NCBI GenBank assembly: GCA_934047225.1
Contig: OW203991.1
Span: 2,604,001 to 2,668,000 of the forward strand
Source: Ypsolopha sequella
Taxonomy: Eukaryota; Arthropoda; Insecta; Lepidoptera; Ypsolophidae
Direction: 5' to 3'
DNA length: 64,000 bases
Under the pieces are notes generated by a model. The model saw only the letters and a program-made list of their open reading frames with translations. It was not told the origin of the DNA and did not search any database. Shown here piece after piece: positions 15,001 to 23,770 of the stretch (positions are counted from its first letter, which is position 1; each line of letters opens with the position of its first letter). A program made the translations under genes and the position numbers.

Positions 15001-18000
15001 ACTTATTTCCAATTCAAAAGTCAAGGTTGTATGATTTAAGAAAGGCCCTTCAACAGTTGAAAAACACAAAATTTAGTGATAACTTCGTTTTTTTTTTTTC
15101 TATATTTAGTGAACTTAAAGCTAATGCGATTTTTCTAAGACGCCCATCAGAAGTATAGTCTTCTATCTAGTATATTATTTTTATTAAAACTATTAACCAG
15201 GTTCAGCAGAATACCAGCGCTGTAGCCCCTACTGCAGCATTAAGCTGAGCTGTAATCCTTTTCTTATTTACCACTGTTTTCTTAATGTTATATTTACTCG
15301 TACTGTTTGTTAATTTGTATTGTTTGTGATTTTGTATGTTTGTATGGTTTTTCTCGTGTTTGTGGTATTTTAAAATAAATAACTTTTCTTTCTCTTTCTT
15401 TCTTCTTTAACCAAATTACGCAGTGTGATTATGATTTGAAGTTGTGCAGTTGACATACGGCCTCTTAAGTATGGATCCAGCGCCTCTGCCCTTCTATTCG
15501 CCGATACTGTCAACATCGGGCTTATAACGCCCGTGTATATACTTATCACGCTATACCTATTACAACCCGTCCCTTCCGTTCTTCACTTGTTATAAAAGAA
15601 AGTTTGTTATGGTCCTTGCTACTGAATATGTAGAACTTTGCAAGTTTTCACAGCTAAAGTCCTAACAGTTACAATGCAAATAATTGACTATGAAAACTTG
15701 CCAAGCTATATTCCTTTAGACTAAGATTTAGGGTTTGTAGAGTTATCGGCTTGGCTTGGCTGTAATTTTTTAAGAGTGAAAGCGTTAGGCGCTTGTGAGT
15801 CTTAGTATTCTACTTAAAGAGCGCATCGAGCTTTTTACACATTCGAACACGTTTTATAACCCTTGTTTGAAGTAGTTAACAATTAAATTAAAATCTAGGG
15901 AAATATATTGGTATTATTGGGTATATATACTAGACTGTATACACGATGGAAACACGATTTGATATAGTTGGCTCGATAGAATAAATTCGCAAAGTTACCT
16001 CTTATAGAGTAATCTTTTTCTCTGTTTCCCTACTTTTTTATATAAATACGTAATTTTATATTATGATTCATTTACTAAAATAAAGTTCATAGACGACTGG
16101 AGCGGTAATACACGATAGTTTTTTATTTTAGAACAATATGATGAAATAACAACGAAAAACATTGAAAAATTGCAAAAGTTTGGTTATTTTCTTTACTCTC
16201 TACACGTAAAGAAAAAGACAGAGACAAAGGCAAACTCTCGGTGCGCCCTTAAGGCGCTACGGAAAAAAAATCGACACTTTAAGGACTTGCATATCTACTT
16301 CAGTAAATAATGTATTGTTTTGATAAAATAGCATATTATTTTTGGATTCTTTGTCTAGGGATCTGTTAAAACAGAAACGCAATTGGAGAAATTCGGCTCG
16401 ATAGAAATATTTATTGAAATGAGGTCCTTTTCAACACCAATTCTCCTGGTTTGACGATTTAGAATGACATATAGACTGCAACTATATTTTATTAGGTGGG
16501 TTTTAACAGTATCTAGGACCTGGTTAAACGAAATTTTGATAGCAACTTTAGTATATTTTATATTAATAAAAAACCGACTTTTTGCTACTTTTCCACGAAT
16601 CCGTCCCTCTCGCACTGAGGATTTTTTCGCATATGGAGTAACAGGGACGCTAAAACTTTTACATATCGCCTTAACATGAAATGTTTTTGGTGGGATCTAA
16701 TTTTATCTCAGATTTCACCTCAGACAGGGATACCTGCTTATCGCATGTTATTAACTGTAGGTGTACAAGGTGAAGGAGTGGCTACTGTCCAAGGGGTTCG
16801 GTCACCGAGTTGAGGTGGGAACTGTAGAAGCATTCCAGGGCAAGGAGAAGAGGGTCATCGTCATCAGCACCGTGCGAGCCAACTGCGCGCTGCTCGACCA
16901 CGACGCCAAGTTCCAGCTGGGGTTCCTCGTTGATGACAAGGTGGGTGTGTTCCGATGTTACTAATAAAGTTCCTTTCGCTACTGACGCGCACGCCGCACG
17001 TCTATACTGCAGTAGTATACTTACCTATACATAGACATACGCTTATAAACACACAGATACTATAGCAAAAGTGTCGTGACGCAGTGGTAGTCCGAGGGGG
17101 GGTCACAGGGGTCATGACCCCCTCTCCCCAAATCATCCACACTGATTCCAAAACCTCCTAAAACTTTTTTTTTTATAATGACGGTTTAGGAACATTTTGA
17201 ATAGGTTATTAACTGCTAAAGTCTAAGCAATTAAACAAAAAATAAAAATGCATGGGACTCTACTTGAGCCAATATGACCCCCCCGCCCCCCAAAATCGCA
17301 GAATGCGACCCCGCCCAGTTGTAGTCTTACACTTTTTTCGGCCTACCTCTCATTCACCAAGTGTCTGGAGTGTTAACGTGCGAGAAGGAACTTCGTTACA
17401 AAAATTTGCATGCTGCAATAATAATTGTCGGAATAATAAGACATATATCTAGGCTAGGGGAATATTTTTGCTATAAAGCGGCTAGCACTGAAATTGACGG
17501 AAAAATCGAAAATGCACTAAATCACTTAAATTTGTCTCTTTTTAGGGCTCCGTAGTACCTAAAAGGTACAAAAGGAACCTTTATGTTGAGACTCCGTTGT
17601 CCGTCCGTCCGTCCGAATGTCACAGCCTCATAACTTTAGCACCGTTAAAGATAAAGACATGAAATTTTACATGATTTATACTTGCGATTGTCGGCACTTG
17701 ATGAAACATAGAAAGCATCTTGATTTTGAACATAAACACTTGTACTAGTTGTTTCATAACACAATTATATTTGTTGCACACTTCCCATTGCGTTGCATGT
17801 CAATTGACATACGTTTGTCGTTTTATGGCTCGTATATTAAAATAATAAATATTCTGTATCCCCTGAAGATGGATTAATTTCCGAAACCGGTTGGGAAGTG
17901 TGCAACAAACATAATTGTGTTATGAAACAACTAGTACAAGTGTTTATGTTCAAAATCAAGATGCATGAAATTTGGCACAAAAATAGTATTAATTTGCCCA

Positions 18001-18337
18001 CACATCACGGTGCAAAAAAATTAAGTACTTATTAAATAAAAGACAAGTAAGTTTTTTTTTAATATATTCATATTTGTTTCAGAGATTCAACGTTGCTCTT
18101 ACAAGAGCCAAAGCAAAAGCCATTGTAATCGGTAACCCGTTGTGTCTCCAAAAAGACTTGAAATGGCGCACGTACATTCAGAAATGTCGCGAGTTTGGAA
18201 CTTACTTCGGATTTGACGCCAGTTTGGAACGTACCGAGGAAGTAGAGAAGGAACTCATCGATAGACTCAAAGTTCTGGATGACGTTACCAAAACCAATGA
18301 TAACTATAAAAATCGCTCTCAGACTAAGAACAAGTAA
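1..18337 (+). CDS. MOV10/Armitage-family RNA helicase, 3' part (nine exons)
   Basis: Coding exons are 1-17, 1406-1557, 4938-5072, 8048-8232, 8801-8955, 13188-13306, 13578-13689, 16761-16940 and 18083-18337. Their lengths sum to 1310 bases: two bases of a split codon, 435 codons and a TAA stop. Every junction is GT-AG and all phases agree. The protein is an SF1B (Upf1-like) ATP-dependent RNA helicase. Visible motifs in order are the segment after Walker A with ILVCTDSN (motif Ia), VTTLSHA (Ic), DEAAQ (II, Walker B), GDPMQLGPV (III), LRNNFRSH (IV), [10 protein letters not shown] (V) and [10 protein letters not shown] (VI). Order and spacing match vertebrate MOV10 and fly Armitage, which act in RNA silencing and transposon control. 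The sequence alone does not separate MOV10 from MOV10L1/Armi. The N-terminal part and Walker A lie upstream of the window. No frameshift or internal stop was seen. Confidence 0.93.
91..345. mobile_element. Possible MITE with GG-GGATCCAGGATTTG ends
   Basis: GGCGGATACAGGGGGG at the left is roughly complementary to CCCCCCGCAAATC-TCCTGGATCCACCC at the right. A right-end piece, AATCAAATCCTGGATCCGCC, is at about 9807-9829. The target duplication was not resolved. It lies in the first helicase intron. Confidence 0.4.
1406..1557 (+). CDS. Helicase exon with motif Ia
   Basis: The exon follows a pyrimidine-rich TCTCTTCCAG acceptor and ends at a GTAGGT donor in phase 2. It encodes [16 protein letters not shown], the motif Ia region that contacts RNA in Upf1-like helicases, followed by a hydrophilic loop and the start of the next strand (RFLLRANS). 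Codon use is GC-rich compared with the flanking introns, as in the other exons of this gene. Confidence 0.9.
1611..1861. mobile_element. Fold-back element with ATF/CRE-like sites
   Basis: TAGTCCGTCAGTTAGATTAT pairs with ATAATCTAAATGACGGACTA, and AAAATATTGGACACGTATTT pairs further in. The loop contains GTGACGTCACGCC and GTGACGTCACC, both holding the CRE core TGACGTCA. It starts 54 bp after the helicase motif Ia exon. Confidence 0.7.
1978..2239 (+). mobile_element. 262 bp fold-back MITE, copy 1
   Basis: The element runs from CAAGGTGACTTTTTGATC to GATCAAAAAGTCACCTTG and is flanked by TA on both sides (1976-1977, 2240-2241). The two halves are near-complementary over about 120 bp each. A TA target duplication is the mark of Tc1/mariner-type elements. 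It has no coding capacity. It lies in the helicase intron after the motif Ia exon. Confidence 0.9.
2249..2381 (+). pseudogene. RTE-like LINE tail fragment
   Basis: GATCTGAAGGACGTTGCGGG and GGCCTATGTCCAGCAGTGGA are the end of the reverse-transcriptase frame, and GGCTGATGGATGGAT is the short 3' end. The same segment in reverse is at 41985-42330. It begins 8 bp after MITE copy 1. Confidence 0.7.
2863..3554. repeat. Two tandem copies of the GGCCAAGTGCGAGTCGG repeat
   Basis: Two units, 2863-3277 and 3273-3554, each begin with TTTTTAGG-TTC-GTACCC and end with CGAGTCCGACTCGCACTTGG plus CCGG and a T run. The second unit has an internal deletion relative to the first. They lie in the helicase intron 1558-4937. 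Confidence 0.7.
4938..5072 (+). CDS. Helicase exon with motif Ib/Ic region
   Basis: The acceptor is TTTTCCTCAG and the donor is AG|GTACGT. The exon begins by completing the split Trp codon from the previous exon. It encodes a loop ([12 protein letters not shown]) and then [17 protein letters not shown], the strand and TTL motif that precede the DEAA box in MOV10 proteins. It leaves phase 2 for the next exon. Confidence 0.9.
5743..6060 (-). repeat. Diverged relative of the 387 bp element
   Basis: It is bounded by TATTTTTCAATGC-GTTGCTCGTAAAG at the left and TGCATTGAAAAATG at the right, like the second part of the 387 bp unit reversed. It contains two identical palindromes around CACGCGTG. It lies in a helicase intron. 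Confidence 0.45.
5807..5866. repeat. Twin palindromes around CACGCGTG
   Basis: TTTATTTCACG followed by its exact reverse complement occurs at 5807-5828 and again, with one more pair, at 5843-5866. They are 14 bp apart. They lie in a diverged repeat in the helicase intron. Confidence 0.85.
6571..6909 (+). mobile_element. MITE with CAGGGTGGAAAAA ends, copy 1
   Basis: CAGGGTGGAAAAAATTTAAG plus GGCCCTGGAGG at the left pairs with CCTCCAGGGCCC-TTTTTTCCACCCTG at the right. The interior has GTTGGTTCGATTCCCGGGTG, which resembles a tRNA B box. TA follows the right end, while the left flank reads TACA, so the target duplication is unresolved. It lies in a helicase intron. Confidence 0.75.
7183..7965 (+). 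repeat. Tandem duplication of a 387 bp element
   Basis: Two units, 7183-7569 and 7570-7965, are nearly identical. Each starts TAGTAGTTTATGCTACAAGG and contains a stem around GAGCGTAGTGAGTG, with CGTAACCGAGTAATTTATTG pairing across it. The second part runs from TTTTTCAATGCATAGTG to GCATTGAAAAAT. The same unit recurs at 10284-11067. It lies in a helicase intron. Confidence 0.85.
8048..8232 (+). CDS. Helicase exon with motifs II and III (DEAA box)
   Basis: The exon follows TTTGTTCAG and ends at G|GTATTG. It encodes [13 protein letters not shown], the Walker B/motif II that coordinates Mg-ATP, then [13 protein letters not shown], motif III, which couples ATP hydrolysis to unwinding. The key residues D, E and Q are intact. 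This is the most diagnostic exon for an SF1B helicase. Phase in is 2 and phase out is 1. Confidence 0.95.
8741..8775. repeat. GAT/ATG microsatellite
   Basis: GATGATGATGATGACGATGA and following repeats lie 26 bp before the motif IV exon acceptor, inside the intron. Confidence 0.8.
8801..8955 (+). CDS. Helicase exon with motif IV
   Basis: The acceptor is TTATTCCCCAG and the donor is AGG|GTGAGT in phase 0. It encodes SLMERL, a charged linker, and [17 protein letters not shown], the RecA2 entry motif (R-N-x-R-S-H) of the MOV10/Upf1 group. A 262 bp MITE begins 26 bp after the donor, and the exon's last bases and donor are duplicated at 9342. Confidence 0.92.
8982..9243 (+). mobile_element. 262 bp fold-back MITE, copy 2
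   Basis: It has the same length, ends and TA flanks (8980-8981, 9244-9245) as copy 1. It sits 26 bp after the motif IV exon. A paralogous empty site exists at about 9366-9380, in a duplicated segment that lacks the element. Confidence 0.9.
9246..9483 (+). repeat. Tandem duplication including the helicase motif IV exon end
   Basis: The segment AACCTTAGGGTGAGTCG (8947) through GATAATACAAAAAAAACAAA (9341) repeats at 9342-9483 without the MITE. Both copies share ATTTTATCGACAGCCAACAT and GTTAACCAGGGTCACT. The second copy has the exon's final bases and donor but no acceptor. Confidence 0.8.
10284..11067. repeat. Near-perfect 0.78 kb inverted repeat (two units tail to tail)
   Basis: The unit found at 7183-7569 occurs forward at 10284-10677 and reversed at about 10681-11067. 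The centre reads GAAAAATATTTTTC, so the arms of about 390 bp meet with almost no spacer. It lies in the helicase intron 8956-13187. Confidence 0.85.
11068..12439. other. Intron sequence without recognised features
   Basis: AT-rich helicase intron. Short frames here show no known motif. A weak microsatellite-like AAAGAAAGAAAG occurs near 11827. Confidence 0.5.
12440..12550. mobile_element. Short TA-flanked MITE
   Basis: CAGTGGAGTCCACATCAAGT pairs with ACTTGATGTTGTCTCCACTG, with TA on both sides. At 111 bp it is one of the smallest elements here. It lies in a helicase intron. Confidence 0.7.
12877..13104. mobile_element. MITE with CCCCGGTTTCTGAAAGG ends
   Basis: CGGTTTCTGAAAGGCCAATC plus AATGTTAACAGTAGATTAAA pairs with the right end over about 45 bp. 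The flanking duplication could be TA or TTAA and is unclear. It ends 83 bp before a helicase exon. Confidence 0.7.
13188..13306 (+). CDS. Helicase exon, RecA2 linker
   Basis: The exon follows CGTCCCCAG and ends at AG|GTGAAC in phase 2. It encodes [18 protein letters not shown], matching the IIFHGV-GKDERE-NSPS segment of MOV10. The intron before it (8956-13187) is among the longest of this gene and holds the cruciform repeat. Confidence 0.88.
13578..13689 (+). CDS. Helicase exon, RecA2 core
   Basis: The acceptor is TGTTATCAG and the donor is CAG|GTAACG in phase 0. It encodes [14 protein letters not shown] and then [14 protein letters not shown]. The (I)GV(V/I)(T/S)PY motif before motif V is typical of Upf1-like helicases. 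Confidence 0.92.
14322..14668 (-). pseudogene. LINE C-terminal fragment
   Basis: A 79-codon minus frame reads [20 protein letters not shown] plus [17 protein letters not shown]. This resembles the end of insect LINE reverse-transcriptase proteins. A (TTTA)n tail follows on the minus strand at 14322-14340. It lies in the helicase intron 13690-16760. Confidence 0.65.
16253..16670 (+). mobile_element. TTAA-flanked MITE, family TTAA-3, second copy
   Basis: It starts GGCGCTACGGAAAAAAAATC and ends ACATATCGCC with TTAA on both sides, 418 bp. It lies in the helicase intron before the motif V exon. A degenerate relative occupies about 31930-32245 and a terminal scrap about 46357-46395. Confidence 0.85.
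16761..16940 (+). CDS. Helicase exon with motif V
   Basis: The exon follows TTAACTGTAG and ends at AAG|GTGGGT, both in phase 0. It encodes [20 protein letters not shown], motif V that links RNA and ATP sites, and then STVRANCA and the QLGFLVDDK loop. A TTAA-flanked MITE ends 91 bp before it. Confidence 0.94.
17668..17963. mobile_element. Insertion with 72 bp inverted arms, 10 bp direct repeats
   Basis: GCATCTTGATTTTGAACATA (17715) pairs with its complement ending at 17964 over about 72 bp. CATGAAATTT occurs at 17658 and again at 17964, and the uninterrupted version of the host repeat is seen at about 44165-44215. The exact left end is uncertain. It lies in the helicase intron before the last exon. 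Confidence 0.6.
18083..18337 (+). CDS. Helicase terminal exon with motif VI and stop
   Basis: The acceptor is TATTTGTTTCAG, phase 0. It opens with [19 protein letters not shown], motif VI with its arginine finger, then a KW-x-x-Y-I-x-x-C element as in MOV10. It ends in a charged tail rich in K, N and D before TAA at 18335-18337. The tail is shorter than the human MOV10 C-terminus. Confidence 0.94.
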   Translation, partial: RFNVALTRAKAKAIVIGNPLCLQKDLKWRTYIQKCREFGTYFGFDASLERTEEVEKELIDRLKVLDDVTKTNDNYKNRSQTKNK

Positions 18338-18676
18338 AATAGACACGTTTTACGTGTGTTAGCTTAAATAAGTAACACAAAAATATATTTTTATATTGAT
18401 ATTAAAAAAAAAAGAGATCATTATGATTGTGAGAAGAATTAGATATACGTTAACACCGATTCGGTGTAACACGTTTTAACTTAGCTGCTTAAGGCCCTGC
18501 TATTCCAAAATGAGCATTTTGTTTAATTAATATTGTCAGTTCAATATCTCATTCAAATACAAGTTAAATATATGTTACAATAGAGGATATACTCTAAACA
18601 CAAGTTGATCTAAAAACGTAATTGAGTTAACTTCACTCGATAGAAAAAAATCACAAAGTAAGCTCGTCAAATTGCG

Positions 18677-18682
18677 AATAAA
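18677..18682 (+). terminator. Candidate poly(A) signal of the helicase gene
   Basis: An AATAAA hexamer lies 340 bp after the helicase stop. Another is at 19127-19132. AATAAA is frequent by chance in AT-rich DNA, so neither choice is secure. Confidence 0.25.
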
Positions 18683-18944
18683 TGTGTTTATAGCAAAGGT
18701 GTTCAACGGAGAGAATTAAAGCTTTTTCTGAATTTTCTTTACAGATAACTAAAGACACTTATAGACCCATTTTTATTTATTTCTCAATACTTTTTCAGAA
18801 ATCAGAAAAACCTCGCAAATTCATTGATTATGCGTGCTCGCAGTGCATGAAGCGAGCGTTCTAATGTAGACTTTCTGACAATATCATTGAGTTAAAAATT
18901 ACTTAATACGATTATTGTGTTGGATGCGTAGGGCCTTAATTGAA

Positions 18945-19055
18945 CCGTTCTGTCTTTTTCTTTCTGTATCGACAAGACAAAGACAGGACGCTCAAATTAA
19001 GATTAGTCCTGTCATATAAGTTAAGCTGTGTTGCGCCGAATCGAAACCGTTGTCA
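18945..19055. mobile_element. Partial GTGTCGATTCGG-family MITE
   Basis: GTTCTGTCTTTTTCTTTCTG then AGACAGGACGCTCAAATTAA, TAGTCCTGTCATATAAGTTA and GTTGCGCCGAATCGAAACC match the right half of 51739-51893. Confidence 0.5.
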
Positions 19056-19534
19056 ACTTAATGGTTGGCTTGAACCAGTATTTTTGTAAAAGTTTTTTAC
19101 TTGTGTAGACAGGTGGATGTATTCACAATAAAAAATCAAAACTATAAGAATAATGTGGATATCTCTATTGCCTGCCAATTTTTTTTATACTCTTTGTTAC
19201 CATTAGCGACATTCCCTCAACTGTTTACCACTCAACTAGAGATAATATAAGGGCATCAAGCTAAAAGGGCGTATCTACAAAAGTATAAAGTATCGACTAG
19301 TTGTTTATAAATATTTTCTTTAATTATAAAAACGCCTTTTCACGTCGTAGAGTTAGACATAATAGCACCTATAACCAGTGGAGCAACTTTTTCAGGACAT
19401 CAAAAAGCTAATAATATGGAGATTCGCGCCAAAAAAGCCGAAATTTTCGGAATTCAGAAAATCTGTAGATGCGCCTTTTCAGTTTGATGCCCTCGAATTA
19501 TTAAGAGGAACAAAATAGTTAGGTTTATATCCAG

Positions 19535-19688
19535 GTTGTTTTCCTAAACGCCCGGGTAAATGTAAAATTTAACTGTTAACCGGACTACATCCACCAGAGT
19601 GAAAACGTATATAAACCTTGACAGAAATTTAAAATTCACTTTGACAGTTTAAAATTTTACATTTATCTAGGTGTTTAGGAACGCTACC
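19535..19688. mobile_element. Small fold-back element
   Basis: TTTTCCTAAACGCCCGGGTA plus AATGTAAAATTTAACTGT pairs with the right arm, which ends GTGTTTAGGAACGCTACC. The terminal GGGCGTTTAGGAACGCTACC recurs at 21267. It lies between the genes. Confidence 0.5.
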
Positions 19689-19769
19689 CCAGTATGTTAC
19701 TCAATTGAGAAAGTTTATTATATATCTTAAGACCCATTTATTATGTTTTAAATGATTTAAGTTCTATGT

Positions 19770-20275
19770 ACCACCATTCCAAATAAAGATTTTTGGTATT
19801 TCGTATACTGGTGATTACTAAATTGTGCCATAATTCCGAAAGTTCGATATTTTTGTTTTATTTTGTTTTGGTTAACATTAACAAATAAAGTATCATGTAC
19901 CACCATTCCAAATGAAGATTTTTGGTATTTTGTATACCGGTGAAAACTAAATTGTGCCATAATTCCGAAAGTTCGATATTTTTGTTTTATTTTGTTTTGG
20001 TTAACACTAACAAATTAAGTTTCTACCACCATTCCAAATGAAGATTTTTGGTATTTCGTATACCGGTGAAAACTAAATTGTGCCATAATTCCGAAAGTTC
20101 GATATTTTTGTTTTATTTTGTTTTGGTTAACATTAAAAAATCAAGTTTCATATACCACCATTCCAAATGAAGATTTTTGGTGTTTTGTATACCGTTGAAG
20201 ACTATATTGTCAATTGTGCCTTAATTCCGAAAGTTCGGTATTTTTGTTTTGGTTAACATTGACAAATGTGAGTTG
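19770..20275. repeat. Four tandem units of about 129 bp
   Basis: ACCACCATTCCAAAT followed by GAAGATTTTTGGTATTTCGT recurs at 19770, 19899, 20025 and 20154. Each unit has AATTCCGAAAGTTCGATATT and ends TTTTGGTTAACATTA. It lies about 1.4 kb downstream of the helicase stop. Confidence 0.9.
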
Positions 20276-22015
20276 ATTAGTTAAATAAATCATGTTAACT
20301 TGTTAATCGTTGTTATATTTTAAGTGATCTTTTGTATTTTTAAGTAAGATTAAGTTTTTTTTTTTATTATTGTGATAGAAGAACTTTGTGCTGCTGCTCA
20401 TTTATATTTAAGAATATAGAGAACTCAAAATCAAAATTTTTAGTTTTTAATTTTCAGACATACCATACAATATTTTGGCTTTTTATGTTCATGAACACGT
20501 CATGATTATTACGTTTTCTTGAAGAATGGAGTCCGCCCATAGATATCATAATAATAGAATAATATTCCAAGTCCCAAGAAGCTTAGAAAAAAGTTTCATG
20601 TGTAATAGAGATAGAGTGCTAAAGGATCTTATGGCCCGCGGATTGTTTGTGTGTGTCCAAAATCGGAACTAACACCGCTGCCATACTTCTTGTTTCACAG
20701 CTGTCATCCACGCACCATTATTACACACTATAAAGGTAGTCTAGAGTGGACAGATGGCGCTGTCCATGTCACCATAGATAAAATGTGTTTCGTAGCAATC
20801 AATGTCAAAGTTGTTTTTAGTTTGTTTGGAGTCGGTGCAAATTTTGTCTTTGATTCTGTTGCTAAAGAATACGACAGTGCCATCTAGGAATCTTACTTAA
20901 CACTAAATTTGACATAAAGAAAAACGCTCATAGAGATTAGCACTCCGGTCTGGTTATAAACTTATTGTGTCCGCCTATCTACTACAGTATAAGAGCAATT
21001 TTATTTCACACAATCAGTACGATATCGTTATCGGAAGCCAACCCGATATCGGGCAAAGTAAAATATACGAAATAGTTACCTTTCACTACCAGATAGTACT
21101 AGGTACCACTCTATGCTAGGTACTACCAACGAATCGTTAAGTACCATCGCAAGTTGATAATGCGTTGGGACTTTGTCTAAATAATTCAAACAAGTGGTTC
21201 AAATTATTTTTCCTAAACTAACACTTTCCATCAACAATACATCCCCTTATCTCATTTTACTTACCTGGGCGTTTAGGAACGCTACCTGCAGTACTCGGCA
21301 GAAAATAATGCACATAGGCTATCTTCGGCTTTGTAGAGCATCGTCTCTGTCACCGGACTGTTAGTGCTTCGTGCGACAGTGACAATGAGATACGATGTGC
21401 ATTATTTACTACCGTGACCTGTAGACAGATTCTTTTTGATATCGGAACGCAATTCTGCATGATCACTGGAAACCGTAGACCTCTATCTACGCTGGAAACA
21501 CTTGCCATAAAAAAAACAAATGTCACTCACCACTACTCATTAACTCACTCATCCGCCGTCCGTCACGCACAATGAGGAAAGAAACGTCACGCACAGGATC
21601 CCAGGGCTTTTTTTTCGCAATTTTAGTCAAACGATATCTTTGAGGAAATTTTTGCAGAAAAGTATTTGACTTTGGGGTTGACTAAGAATGAAATGTCTTT
21701 CTGAAATCTATGAAAAGACAAGGTCTATAAGATTTGCTTGATTTGCTTTGAACCGTAAAACCCAAGAACAAAAAGAAAGATGGTCGGTCGAGTCCAGCGT
21801 TGCCAAATTGGGGGATTTTTTCGATATTTTAGGGAAAATTTTGGTACTTGGAGAAATTATATCGTTGGGGAAAAAATCTTGACGTTGGGGAATTTTGGGG
21901 TTAACTAAGAATGAAATATTTATCTATTACCTATATAACTATTATATTTAAAGACAATAACATAAAATAGCTGAAATCTATGAAATGCATTAAAAAAATC
22001 AAGAGGCAGTCTTAA

Positions 22016-22528
22016 GAACCCGGTGCAGGACGACGCCAACTCCGATGCGAAGCGAGACGTATCGCGACAATAAAGCGTAGATTTGGCTGGCTGATCTAAA
22101 CAAGCGCCTCAGGCTTTGCCCCACGCCGTTCGCACTGTGATGAGCGAGTCTCGCCCTTTGCGTTGGAAATAATATTTTTTTCCGAATACCTTAATTGTGC
22201 TTTGATTACTTGTTACTTTTTATTCTGTCTTAATTAATTATAATATTGATGATACTTCCAAGTGGTGAATGTGCTTACTTTGCTTGTTAAATGTTCATAA
22301 GTCACTTAAAGAAGCCTTGTAAAAGTACTCAATTTTAAGGCGAAAACCCATTATTTTATATATTTTTCTGGTCGTTAACACGATGTTTGTGAAAAAATCA
22401 GGGACATACACCACTTACATACATTGACCTTCTAAATGAAACCCTAAAATTTATTTGATTGAATTGTTCCACTTTTGCGAGTTATTATGGTTGTTAAATA
22501 TGTATGAAGTACGATTCGGAGCGGGTTC
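22016..22528 (+). mobile_element. TTAA-flanked MITE, family TTAA-1
   Basis: The element begins GAACCCGGTGCAGGACGAC and ends GATTCGGAGCGGGTTC, with TTAA on each side (22012-22015, 22529-22532). The TTAA target and short inverted ends are those of piggyBac-type elements. A second, inverted copy is at 54695-55180. It lies between the two genes. Confidence 0.8.
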
Positions 22529-23379
22529 TTAAAGACTTTATTCCAGTGCTGTAAAATCCATGAACAAAAAACAAGATCAATCGGTCGGTCAATTGGTCAA
22601 GTAGTCGTCGAGAGCAGCTTTTAGTAAAATCTAAAATACAATTAAATAAATGGCTAGACTTATAGACCCGCCTGGGAAGCCGAACCTAAGCTTTCTGGTG
22701 AGATTTTAACTTCATCATACAGCGTTCTCTTGATAAAGCAGTTTTATTACCAGGATTTAGGACAAGGGTTAAGATGCCCTTTATTTTAGATCTGAAACAT
22801 GTCGAATTTCTTTTCCTTATTGTTTCACTAACATTGTTCTTTCTATCTCAATAAAATTAAGAACTTAATTTTAAGAGCGGTTTAGCAGCCAGGTTGTGAA
22901 AAACCCGCATTTTTCTAATTAATCAAAACAGAACACTTAAATTAAAAATTCACTCAATAGTTATTCAACAAAACCTTTTTACCAATGCAAAGTTTCTATT
23001 GGTTTCCGTAAATTAAAATTTTAAATTGAGAATTTTGTTTTTTTTTTATTCTAATATACAGCAATTAATATAAACTTTGCGATGGCAGCATACACCAAAC
23101 ATAGGTAATAAGGTTTTGTTGAATATTGAGTAAATTTTTAATTCAAGTGTTTTGTTTCGATTAATTAGAAAAAGGCGGGTTTTCCACAATCCGCTTGCTA
23201 CATTTTGGTAAATTTTTTTTGTCTTTTTCTTTGTTAATTCCGCTAAATCAAGTTTGGGGGCTTTTTCTGAAAAACGTATCATTTTGGGGAAAAAAATATT
23301 TTGAATCTGGGGAAATTTGTGATATCACATCTGGCAACCCTGGTTGAGTTGAGAGTAATAAAAGTAGTTTTTAGGTAGG

Positions 23380-23770
23380 TAGCGTTCCAAAACCAAATGC
23401 CTATCGCCGAGCAATTTTAGTCTGATGAGCAATATGTTTTGGAACTGGTCATAAAGGAATAGTCTTCGGACTAACTTTGGTGAGATTCGGAACGGACGCA
23501 GAGTAATAATGTCAAAAGAAAAGTTTGGCGGGAAGACGAAAATGTTTAAATGATGGATGAGTTTTTATCTACATACAGATTCTACAGGTTTTATAATTAT
23601 AGAGAAAACTTGCTTTTCGTCTTCCCGCCGAACTTTTCTTTTGACATATTACTCTATGTCCGTTCCGAATCTCACCAAAGTTATTTCTTAGACATTTCCA
23701 TTAAGACCGGTTCCAAAACGTAATGCTCACTAGCATTGCTCGGTGATAGGGGTTTGGTTTTGGAACGCTA
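23380..23770. mobile_element. Fold-back MITE with TAGCGTTCCAAAACC ends
   Basis: TAGCGTTCCAAAACCAAA pairs with TTTGGTTTTGGAACGCTA. Inside, AGTTTGGCGGGAAGACGAAA pairs with its complement near 23620. A diverged partial copy is at 25488-25700 in GNPAT intron 1. The element lies between the genes. Confidence 0.75.
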